A stretch of 64,000 bases of DNA. Source: Vibrio lentus (GTDB lineage Bacteria; Pseudomonadota; Gammaproteobacteria; Enterobacterales; Vibrionaceae). A program made the translations under genes and the position numbers. Under the pieces are notes generated by a model. It saw only the letters and a list, made by a program, of their open reading frames with translations, ran no database searches and was not told the origin of the DNA. Positions 37,455 to 44,827 of the stretch are shown piece after piece (position 1 is the stretch's first letter; each line of letters opens with the position of its first letter). The stretch is from contig NZ_JAUFQE010000002.1 in NCBI RefSeq assembly GCF_030409755.1, positions 124,001 through 188,000 on the forward strand, read 5' to 3'.

Positions 37455-37612
37455 GCGAATGACAAAGTCGCTTGGTAGTTACGATACGACAGAATCGCTT
37501 GGTGATCACAGATTCGCTACCTGCGAAACGAAGTTATTTTTGCCCCTTTTCTACTTAGTGCAATTACTCAGTAATGATTTGCGCTGCTGAGTTTTTCATA
37601 CGTGAGTTATGG

Positions 37613-37676
37613 TAGGAACTGCGTATGAAAGTTGCACGTACGGTTTCTAGAGAGGCAGCACTTCGTCTACTCAACT
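37613..37676 (+). ncRNA. Possible group II intron 3' end (domains V-VI) remnant
   Basis: GGAACTGCGTATGAAAGTTG followed by CACGTACGGTTTCTAG resembles the domain V hairpin of bacterial group II introns, with a GAAA tetraloop and the CACGTACGGTT 3' strand. GTCTACTCAACT follows, like a domain VI end. No reverse transcriptase gene is nearby, so it would be a fragment. The surrounding 37455-37889 contains no gene. Covariance search is needed to confirm. Confidence 0.5.
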
Positions 37677-37840
37677 AAAATTTTGCTTGTGCCGACTGTC
37701 TATTTAAATCATATGAGCGGCAATTGACTTACTTTTGGTATTGTCGGTAATGTGTCTTTGGGTGTGAGTTACACAGGTACGAAGAGATGTAATGTTACCG
37801 GTTGAGTTGCCTACAATAAAACGAGCATCAGGATCTTTTG

Positions 37841-37887
37841 TGAAACTACGCTTTCACATTTTGAACATTAATGGAGATATAGTTTCA
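37841..37887 (+). promoter_or_regulatory. Inverted repeat before the HipB-like gene
   Basis: TGAAACTA (37841-37848) and TAGTTTCA (37880-37887) are perfect inverted arms 31 bp apart, the second ending 2 bp before the start codon. This is a plausible autoregulatory operator pair for the HTH protein that follows. Confidence 0.4.
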
Positions 37888-37889
37888 TT

Positions 37890-38198
37890 ATGAACTCACG
37901 TCGTAGAGCAGTGGTTTTTCCTAGACAGCAACGCATCCTCGATCAACTGGGTGAGAATATTGAGTTGGCGTTGAAGCGACGGCATATATCACAGGAGTTG
38001 TTACACCAACGAACGGGGGTATCAAAACCGACATTACGAAGGATTATCAGAGGTGATTCAACAGTGTCTATTGGGCACTATATGATCGTTTTGTCAGTAT
38101 TAGGCCTCGAAAATGACCTTGGTATGGTCGCCAGTGATCGTGTGCTTATTGGTAAACTTGAATCGATAGAGAAGCTTAAGAGTAATTCAAATACATGA
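37890..38198 (+). CDS. HipB-like XRE regulator (orphan antitoxin-type)
   Basis: A 102-residue HTH_3 protein: RILDQLGENIELALKRRHISQELLHQRTGVSKPTLRRIIRGDSTVSIGHYMIVLSVLGLENDLGMV. The layout, with a long first helix and GLENDL tail, resembles HipB-type antitoxin regulators. No hipA-like kinase gene follows; the next frame is a short zinc-ribbon gene. The GGAG site is rather far (about 13 bp) from the ATG. It may be a solitary regulator or what is left of a toxin-antitoxin pair. Confidence 0.7.
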   Translation: MNSRRRAVVFPRQQRILDQLGENIELALKRRHISQELLHQRTGVSKPTLRRIIRGDSTVSIGHYMIVLSVLGLENDLGMVASDRVLIGKLESIEKLKSNSNT

Positions 38199-38315
38199 AA
38201 CATTGTTGTTCTGTTGCCTTTAGGACCGCTATAGTTTTCAGCTACTACTTAGTCGTTATTTGGGACTGGCTAACATCTAAGTAATGATTAATCTTATCAG
38301 CAGCAGGAGTTCACA

Positions 38316-38531
38316 ATGAAAGTTTATGGACAAAAAACGATAGAAGTCGTTGTTGATCGACATTGTGATATTTGTGGTGTTAGCGTGATGGTCGATTCAA
38401 ATGGCGTTCAGTTAGAAGAGGTTGGTTAACTGACTGCCAACTGGGGATTTGGGTCAAAAATGGACGGTATTATTCACCACCTTGATATGTGTGAAAGTTG
38501 TTTTCAAGTTGCATTATCTGCTCTAAAGTAG
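38316..38531 (+). pseudogene. Small zinc-ribbon protein gene interrupted by one in-frame TAA
   Basis: From ATG 38316 (AGGAG site 8 bp upstream) the frame reads MKVYGQKTIEVVVDRHCDICG...QLEEVG, then TAA at codon 38 (38427-38429), then continues LTANWGFGSKMDGIIHHLDMCESCFQVALSALK to TAG at codon 72. The first half has CxxC (CDIC) and the second CxxC (CESC), which together would make a four-cysteine zinc site. Both halves look coding in the same frame, so a single G-to-T change (GAA to TAA) is the simplest explanation. It follows the HipB-like gene. Confidence 0.65.
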
Positions 38532-38591
38532 CATCGTCGAAGCATTGTGATGTTCGATGTTGAGCAAGACCTTCCCGATGAAAAATTTGGT

Positions 38592-38670
38592 CAACAACCT
38601 GTTGGCTAAAATCAGACTCGCTTGTTAGTGAAGCAAGCCGTTTCCCAATTGTGCAACAACCTGTTGCACA
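38592..38670. repeat. Two CAACAACCTGTTG palindromes
   Basis: CAACAACCTGTTG occurs at 38592-38604 and within the longer palindrome TGTGCAACAACCTGTTGCACA at 38650-38670 (9-bp arms, 3-nt loop). A related ACCAACTCTGTTGACCA follows near 38738. They lie in the gene-free 38532-38799, which I otherwise cannot explain. They could be binding sites or a decayed repeat family. Confidence 0.5.
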
Positions 38671-38799
38671 AATCAGTCAAAATCAAAAATGCCCCTTTCT
38701 GTGTTGCAGGCACAGTAAGCCTGTCCATTTTTACCAACTCTGTTGACCAAATTTTAGTAATGCTACAGAGTATTTATCGAAATCGCGCTGGAGCAGATA

Positions 38800-41064
38800 T
38801 CACTCATCTATATCATCAAAAATGCTTCGACTGCTCGTATAGCTTACATTCGGTTCATCAACTATGATGTCTCGCGAAGCCGAACTGTCTTCCTCCAGTG
38901 GGTTTTCATCGACCCATTCTTTAACTAACATGCGCTGTTTTTCTATAATATTTCTAATACGCAAACTATGTGGATATTCATCTACAATGCCTGAAAGCAG
39001 TTGAGTAAAACGATTCATGTGCCACTCTGGGTCTTCTTCGGGATCGTGCTCTTCTTGATGTAAATAACGTACTTCCTCAATTCGCGGCAGTAATTCAGTA
39101 CGAATCGCTTCTCTTAGTATTCTCACTTCCTTATCATTTAATAGTGAGCGGAGCTCAGGGTCACCTAGAACTCTGGCATCTTCACCATTTTGAGCATATT
39201 TCGAGACCGTAGTTACCAGTGTTTTACGCGCGCTTTCTGGTAAGATGCCTAGTTTGAACAAGCGAATAGCTAAGTCTACTTCTACCGAAAAATCTAAGTT
39301 CGGCGTAGGGGTCGTGATATGATCAATTAATTTGGGGTCAGCTCTGAGATACGATTCGAGAAACTGCTTGTTGCACCGTCCGTTTAAAAAACTTAGCAGT
39401 TCTCGTCGAGCCCACCAACCTGACATCCATTGAGTCTTATAGGCAGAACTTGTTTTATATGTAATAAGTCGCTTAATGAGTAATTCAAACATAGAACTAG
39501 GCAGTACAACAGCTTGTTCAATGTCTACGTTGCCACAAGTTATCTGACGCATCAGCTTTTGGATATCGCTACCGCGGACATAAATCCCAAGCAGCTCCGG
39601 ACTGCCTCGAAGCATGACAGAGTATGCGTCTCCAATAGTTGGGTGTTTGAAAGTCCAAAAGGACTTTCCGTCCGAATTCACGTGGACTACTAGACTATCG
39701 CGCAGTGCTTCGAGTGCAGCTGTACATCCTCCCAAGTCACTGCCCAATCGCCTCAGAGTATCATCCTCAGCAGCCGTCAATGTGACCGGGCTTTGCAATT
39801 GACCGTTGGACATATAAATTAATGCTAATGCTGCTTTGCAACCGGCGTCTAGCTCTTTACAGGTATCTATGAGGAATTGTTCGCGCTTATCTACAAACCT
39901 CTCCAAGCTCAAATCAGACAGGTACAAATTTTTGGTGAAAAATGGATCTGCCAACCTCCTAGCTGTTTCTGGAATGAACCTATCATGATCTGCAACAGTC
40001 TCTAAATGTGGTTTAACCGCAGCACGAAACTCTCTGGGTTGTCTTCCAAGCTTTAGATGGTTGTAGAGAATCTGCCTTCGTTCGTCTGGCGTTAGGTTAT
40101 GAACATCTACAACAACCTGGCTCTCCTGGAAGAGTGGGAAGGCGCCGTCCTTCAAATCCTGACGTGCACGATTATAGATGTAGTCTCGTGACGTCATAAC
40201 GATACGGTTTCCTTGGCGAAGAATGGTTCTCACCTCATTGAGGATATGATTCCAACCGGAGGCAAGGCCACTTTCATACTGAGTCACTCCGAATGCGTCA
40301 TCGATCCAGAATAGTTGGGACTTTTCATTAGGATTCCAACGCTCAACGACTGACTGGGGTGTCATCAACTTAACCACAGACGCTCCCCATTGGTCAGCAG
40401 ATGACATAGCAAGTAATGATGCTATGGTCGTTTTTCCTGAGGCTGGCTCGCCAACTAGAAGCACAAAACTATGCGTGTCGAGAGCTTCAGCTGCTTTTCG
40501 ATAAGACTCAGTTAAAACGACCTTAGCTAGATCTTCTTTCATTGTTTCGAGTACAGCTTTGGCTTGAGCATATGCTCGGTCGTCTAGAATTTGGCTCAAG
40601 TCTCCGAGACCGTATACTCTTGGAACCATCATCCTTAAATGCTTATTGTCACGAATTTGGTCTTCCAGCCAAGTGGAACCCAATATAAGGAAATCTTTGA
40701 TTCCTGCTTCTTTGGACCTTTCCTTAATCTTTAGTTCGGTAGCACCGGAAACACCAGCGTTTGTCATTAGAATATAAATGTCACATTCATTCTTGCTGAC
40801 TAATCGTTCGGCTTTGCTGAATTCGTCTTCGAGATCTGATGGTGTGAGAGAGTGCCCAACGCGAGCGGTGAACTTACATTGGATCACAAAGCGGCCAGAG
40901 AACAACTCACCATTTTGTTGGCTCCAGATACCTGAAAATGCTCCATCTCTACCGCCGTCATTAGTATCTAGAAAGGACTGGACCGTTTGACCGAGAACTT
41001 CGCGTAATACCGAAAGGCACAACTGTTGAAAGCTGTGCCAACCAAGAGTATGAAGATTAAACAT
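38800..41064 (-). CDS. Restriction-endonuclease-like / nSTAND3 NTPase fusion (candidate defence gene)
   Basis: A 754-residue, two-domain protein. Residues about 1-140 look like a PD-(D/E)XK nuclease of the Mrr kind: FQQLCLSVLREVLG, NDGGRDGAF (D40), FVIQCKFT (Q62, K64). Residues about 155-400 are a STAND-type P-loop ATPase: Walker A GEPASGKT (205-212), Walker B LFWIDDAFG (D255, D256), sensor VMTSRDYIYNRA. The C-terminal 350 residues are helical, probably the sensor part. This architecture is that of nuclease-STAND proteins used in anti-phage immunity (Avs-like), though it is shorter than known Avs proteins. The true trigger is unknown. It follows a truncated DUF4297-like gene on the same strand. 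Confidence 0.82.
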   Translation of the reverse strand: MFNLHTLGWHSFQQLCLSVLREVLGQTVQSFLDTNDGGRDGAFSGIWSQQNGELFSGRFVIQCKFTARVGHSLTPSDLEDEFSKAERLVSKNECDIYILMTNAGVSGATELKIKERSKEAGIKDFLILGSTWLEDQIRDNKHLRMMVPRVYGLGDLSQILDDRAYAQAKAVLETMKEDLAKVVLTESYRKAAEALDTHSFVLLVGEPASGKTTIASLLAMSSADQWGASVVKLMTPQSVVERWNPNEKSQLFWIDDAFGVTQYESGLASGWNHILNEVRTILRQGNRIVMTSRDYIYNRARQDLKDGAFPLFQESQVVVDVHNLTPDERRQILYNHLKLGRQPREFRAAVKPHLETVADHDRFIPETARRLADPFFTKNLYLSDLSLERFVDKREQFLIDTCKELDAGCKAALALIYMSNGQLQSPVTLTAAEDDTLRRLGSDLGGCTAALEALRDSLVVHVNSDGKSFWTFKHPTIGDAYSVMLRGSPELLGIYVRGSDIQKLMRQITCGNVDIEQAVVLPSSMFELLIKRLITYKTSSAYKTQWMSGWWARRELLSFLNGRCNKQFLESYLRADPKLIDHITTPTPNLDFSVEVDLAIRLFKLGILPESARKTLVTTVSKYAQNGEDARVLGDPELRSLLNDKEVRILREAIRTELLPRIEEVRYLHQEEHDPEEDPEWHMNRFTQLLSGIVDEYPHSLRIRNIIEKQRMLVKEWVDENPLEEDSSASRDIIVDEPNVSYTSSRSIFDDIDE

Positions 41065-41173
41065 ATAAATTCTAAATCCATTTCTATTTTATTGGCTTAG
41101 CTTACATCATGCCATCTTCATCAGAAACACTTCAAAGGCCAATAGCTGAGTTTTGAAGGAGTGAACAAAATAC

Positions 41174-41401
41174 TTATCCTAGCTTCTTAACTTGCACATA
41201 GATTCGCCCGAGCCCAGTAATAAGCTCGATATCCTCATCAAGTCCAACCGACACAGCATCGACATCAGCCGTTGGAGCTAATAGTAAGCATCCAACAGCA
41301 TATAGGTGTTGATATAGAAATCCTCTGTGTACAGCTTCGATTCTCCTTAGCTGTATACCATCCAGTATATCTAGAGAGCGTGGCTCATCGCTTTCATGCA
41401 T
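41174..41401 (-). pseudogene. N-terminal fragment of a DUF4297/Cap4-like dsDNA nuclease
   Basis: A 75-codon frame with a good ribosome site (AAGGAAG) encodes LDILDGIQLRRIEAVHRGFLYQ, HLYAVGCLLLA, LDEDIELITG and GRIYVQVKKLG, then stops. The ED...QVK pattern is the PD-(D/E)XK core of DUF4297-type nucleases (Cap4 effectors and relatives), which are normally several hundred residues long. It ends right after the catalytic lysine, so the protein is cut off. It lies 109 bp before the nuclease-STAND gene on the same strand and may have been its operon partner. Confidence 0.6.
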
Positions 41402-41617
41402 TACTATCTTCCTTAATCGTTTTTCTGTAACTAAATTAGCACTTTAATACATAGGAGTTAAGGTCATATCTAACAGAAGGTGTCTAGAACGTTAGTGGAA
41501 AATTACTTCAGATAGATAGGAACGCCTCTACCCCTTTCTGTGCTTACTCTCATAAAATCTCAATCCTCAACTAATTATTTTTTATGCATGATCTAATGGA
41601 TCGTCCAAAGACAAGAC

Positions 41618-41848
41618 TTGGTTTTATTACCTCGGACTCATGATGTGCTAGAAGTAAAGACTGAAGACGACCAACGCATCAGCGTTAAAACTCTGTTAAC
41701 AGTTGAGCAGCAACTTGCCATAAGGCGTGATCAATGTGGATATATTGAGCCAACTTCGCTTCATTACGGTGGAGTAATTTTCGATTATTTGACGAAAGCC
41801 CTTATATGCAACAAGGCTTGTGTTACATTGAAAAAAACAGCTAGTTAG
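41618..41848 (+). CDS. Doubtful 76-codon frame before the AAA ATPase gene
   Basis: A TTG-started frame (VLLPRTHDVLEVKTEDDQRIS...TLKKTAS) ends 8 bp before the ATPase start. The first half looks protein-like, but there is no clear ribosome binding site and I know no relative. It may be the tail of a decayed gene. The DNA before it (41402-41617) shows no gene. Confidence 0.25.
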   Translation: MVLLPRTHDVLEVKTEDDQRISVKTLLTVEQQLAIRRDQCGYIEPTSLHYGGVIFDYLTKALICNKACVTLKKTAS

Positions 41849-41856
41849 AAAAACTT

Positions 41857-44010
41857 ATGAAAATCAATGTATCGAAAATCAAGAAAGATAGTATTTTCAC
41901 TGACGAATATTTAGCGCTAACGCAGAACAACGAGTTAGATTTCGAACGTAAGAAAGTATGTGTGGTATATGGACCTAATGGTACTGGAAAAACAAGTTTA
42001 TCCAAGGTCTTAAACCAAGACCAAGATGTAGAGTACACGCTGGACATTGGTGGTATAGAACATACCGAAAATAGTGATCCGATAGCTCATATCATATCAG
42101 ACCAAAATGACAGAAACGTAATTCAAGGTGAGACTCAGGATTTTATCCTCGGCGATGATATTAAAAGGGAATACCAACTTAAAGAAAAACTGAACGACAG
42201 CTTTTCCTTACTGTTCGAAAAAGAACTTGTTGGTATCCTCAAGAAAAACTATCAAATAGCTAAAATGAGTACGAATTTTGATGAGCTCATTCTAGATAAA
42301 GACCTATTAGGTTACATAGCAGACATAGCAAATAGTCGATCCAGAGGTAAAAAAATAGATCGTAAAAACTTCATTGATAAAGTATACGGATACCAATTAG
42401 CAGAAACGCCAGACTATGATGAAGCGAAGCTAAGGTTTTTCATTGAGGATTTTGCCAAAAATGACTCAATCATTCGCGCTTTATCAAACTACAATTTCCA
42501 ACTTGATGATAAAGAACAGAGCATAGTCAAACTTGAAGAGCAAAGCGAAGCTGTAATAATTCTAGAGAAATTTAATTATATAGATGAATGTTTAGTCTGC
42601 GACCATCCTATTGATGTAGTAGCTAAACTAGCTCAGAAAAACGAACAATATGAACAAACATCCAATCAAATGGATGAAAAAGAAAAAGAGATAGCAGAAA
42701 AGATCATCAAGAACCTGTCTCAGCCTGACTCGTTTAATATCAAAGATAGAGTTAGAACTGCTATAAAGAAATCTGATAAATCCTTCATTGAGGATCTAGT
42801 CGTTGAATTCAACAATTATAAATCAGTGTACTGGCAGCTTCTCAAACATGACTTTATAACAACTTCAACTAATCACGCGTTACAAGAAGACTATGAAGCC
42901 TATCAAGCATTACTCAAGAATAAGCCAACATTTGGAAGTGAAGACATATTGTTCATCGAACAGTTTCTAAATGAATCTCTTGAGCGTGAAATTTCGCTAG
43001 AGCGTGATGATAATAACAATATTAGACTTATGTTAGGAGGGAAAGACTTTTTAAACAAAAACCGCCAAGACCTTGAGCTAAGTAATGGTGAGCAGAACTT
43101 CCTTTCACTCGCATTTGAGCTCTTAAAAGCGAAAAACTCGGCATGTGAATTAATCGTACTTGATGACCCGATATCGAGCTTTGATTCCATTTACAAGAAC
43201 AAACTAGCATATGCGATTTTAAGCTTCTTATCTTCCAAAAAGACTCTAGTCCTTACGCACAACACAGACTTAATTAAACTATTAGAGCATCAGGCAAAAC
43301 AGTGCTTAAACTTGTACTACTTCAACAACGTATTAGGCGAGAGTAACGGCTTTACGCCAATTAACCCTCAAGAAATGTCGATTCTCTTGTACATCCATGA
43401 ATTCTTAAACCTTTTAAGAGAGGATATAAAAACGGAAATTGATGATGAAAAACAATTTCTGATATCTCTAGTTCCGTTTATGCGTGGGTTTTGTCAAATT
43501 AGGGGATTGGTAGAAGAAAAGAACAAGTTAACTCAGTTAATGCATGGTTACTGTGATGAAATGATCAATGTTACAGAAATCTATGAGAAGCTATTTTCTG
43601 ACAGAGTGCTAGGGAATGTTCATAAAATATCAGCGAAGGAAGTTGTTGGTTGGGACTATACAAAATTTAGCCCTTTAAAATCAGAATCTTACCCTTTACT
43701 ATCAAAAACACTAAGGCACACACTTACATATTTATACTTGAGGCTAAATGTTGAAAAAGTTTTAGTTGATACATATGCCATCAATACAAACAAACACGAT
43801 ATGCTATCTAGTATCATTTTCGCATCGTTTAAGGGAAATGAACGTGAAAAGATACAACATCGTGTCTTTTTCATGTCAAAGAAGACTCTTCTAAATGAGT
43901 TTAATCACTTTGAAATGGATATGAACATCTTTCAGCCTGCAATCGATATTACAGACAAAGCTTTAAACAAAGAGCGAGAGCAGATACTCAAGCGATTAAA
44001 AACACTATGA
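41857..44010 (+). CDS. SMC/RloC-like AAA ATPase with zinc hook (candidate defence gene)
   Basis: A 717-residue ABC/SMC-type ATPase of the AAA_13 kind. Walker A is GPNGTGKT (39-46), signature LSNGEQNFLSLAF (from S409), Walker B IVLDDPISSFDS (D436, D437), and H-loop LVLTHN (H468). A CLVC zinc-hook motif (C245, C248) sits in the coiled-coil insertion, followed by long charged helices. After the ATPase core there is a 240-residue C-terminal domain with RLNVE (R629, E633) and histidines 647 and 668. PrrC and RloC anticodon nucleases use an R-x3-E...H triad there, so an RNase effector is possible but not shown. No HNH partner follows, which argues against Septu. Confidence 0.8.
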   Translation: MKINVSKIKKDSIFTDEYLALTQNNELDFERKKVCVVYGPNGTGKTSLSKVLNQDQDVEYTLDIGGIEHTENSDPIAHIISDQNDRNVIQGETQDFILGDDIKREYQLKEKLNDSFSLLFEKELVGILKKNYQIAKMSTNFDELILDKDLLGYIADIANSRSRGKKIDRKNFIDKVYGYQLAETPDYDEAKLRFFIEDFAKNDSIIRALSNYNFQLDDKEQSIVKLEEQSEAVIILEKFNYIDECLVCDHPIDVVAKLAQKNEQYEQTSNQMDEKEKEIAEKIIKNLSQPDSFNIKDRVRTAIKKSDKSFIEDLVVEFNNYKSVYWQLLKHDFITTSTNHALQEDYEAYQALLKNKPTFGSEDILFIEQFLNESLEREISLERDDNNNIRLMLGGKDFLNKNRQDLELSNGEQNFLSLAFELLKAKNSACELIVLDDPISSFDSIYKNKLAYAILSFLSSKKTLVLTHNTDLIKLLEHQAKQCLNLYYFNNVLGESNGFTPINPQEMSILLYIHEFLNLLREDIKTEIDDEKQFLISLVPFMRGFCQIRGLVEEKNKLTQLMHGYCDEMINVTEIYEKLFSDRVLGNVHKISAKEVVGWDYTKFSPLKSESYPLLSKTLRHTLTYLYLRLNVEKVLVDTYAINTNKHDMLSSIIFASFKGNEREKIQHRVFFMSKKTLLNEFNHFEMDMNIFQPAIDITDKALNKEREQILKRLKTL

Positions 44011-44012
44011 AT

Positions 44013-44047
44013 TAAATGATAGGCACCGAGAGGGGGCCTATCATTTA
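44013..44047 (+). terminator. Perfect hairpin after the AAA ATPase gene
   Basis: TAAATGATAGGC / GCCTATCATTTA form a perfect 12-bp stem around an 11-nt loop, starting 3 bp after the stop codon. A T-tract is absent beyond the arm, but position and stability suggest a transcript end. Confidence 0.75.
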
Positions 44048-44146
44048 AGTACACTAGGAACCCAAGGAACTGCCGTAGAGCGTCGACTACCTGAAGTAGA
44101 AGACGCTTTCTCTAGTGGATTGGATGCTCTTAGTGAGGTGGTATGA
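44045..44146 (+). pseudogene. C-terminal coding fragment of unknown protein
   Basis: In one frame the DNA reads STLGTQGTAVERRLPEVEDA and then FSSGLDALSEVV to a stop. It has protein-like composition but no start and overlaps the hairpin arm. It is probably the tail of an earlier cargo gene. I do not recognise the family. Confidence 0.3.
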
Positions 44147-44236
44147 AGGGTATCTGCTTTTCCATCCCTAATGTTATTCGCTAAATTTGAAATTAAGTAA
44201 TTAGTCTAAATTGTTTTTGTCCAGAGGCGTGTCAGC

Positions 44237-44706
44237 ATGATCGTCGTTGGCATGCCCCCAGTTTTTGTGATCAGCAAGGGATCGGATATCCCGCGCCTTC
44301 AAGTATGTTGTCATATGAGTTCATTAAAACGGAACTGTACTGCAGAAAAGTGCTTGGGCGCATACTTCGAGTTAACTCTTCAGAAGTACAACATGCTTGG
44401 TTATTTACCTTTGCTGAGCCAAATCTAATTGAGTTTGCAGAGCGAATTGAAGATGACATTCCGGAGTCATGTCTTTATGCCCACATGAGAGAGCAAAACA
44501 AGCCTCAGATTCCCATTCAGCGTAATGCTTCTAGTAATTCTCGCTCTTTGCTGAAGAGAGTAACGGCTCGAATGTTACTTGGGGAAGTAACGGTGCCCAT
44601 GTCTATGAAGGCGGTTTCGGAGGGAGTCTAAGAGTATTTGATGAGCTTCAGCTTGGGGCATTTTGGAAAGGGTTATTTCGTCTTTTTCATCTATATAGTT
44701 GAACAC
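44237..44706 (+). pseudogene. Decayed second copy of the SF2 helicase 3' end
   Basis: The DNA encodes SDIPRLQVCCHMSS and, after a frameshift, KTELYCRKVLGRILRVNSSE, HAWLFTFAEPNLIEFAERIEDDIPES, matching motifs V-VI and the C terminus of the helicase at 33789-35168. Nucleotide similarity continues past the old stop (GATGAGCTTCAGCTTGGGGCATTT here, GATGAGCTTCGACTTGGGGCATTT there, shown in part). The 5' two thirds are missing. It lies just upstream of the element-borne dinB. Confidence 0.85.
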
Positions 44707-44751
44707 TGCATCGTAGATTCTTTTGCTAATACCAGATTTGAATTGCTATAC

Positions 44752-44771
44752 TGCTGTGCAAATACACAGTA
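44752..44771 (+). promoter_or_regulatory. LexA (SOS) box of the element-borne dinB
   Basis: CTGTGCAAATACACAG (44754-44769) is a perfect CTGT-N8-ACAG LexA core, 58 bp before the element dinB start. The replacement polymerase gene therefore appears to keep SOS control. Confidence 0.85.
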
Positions 44772-44827
44772 CAAAGGTGTTGAAAAAGGTTTATGCACCT
44801 AAACCATTCAAAAACATCGATTAAAGT

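Noticed and set aside
35725..37527. Integron attC sites
   Set aside because: The palindromes are too short and lack the core sites (GTTRRRY / RYYYAAC) and size of attC; no integron integrase is present.
41857..44010. Septu (PtuA) ATPase
   Set aside because: No HNH nuclease (PtuB) gene follows; a hairpin comes straight after the stop codon.
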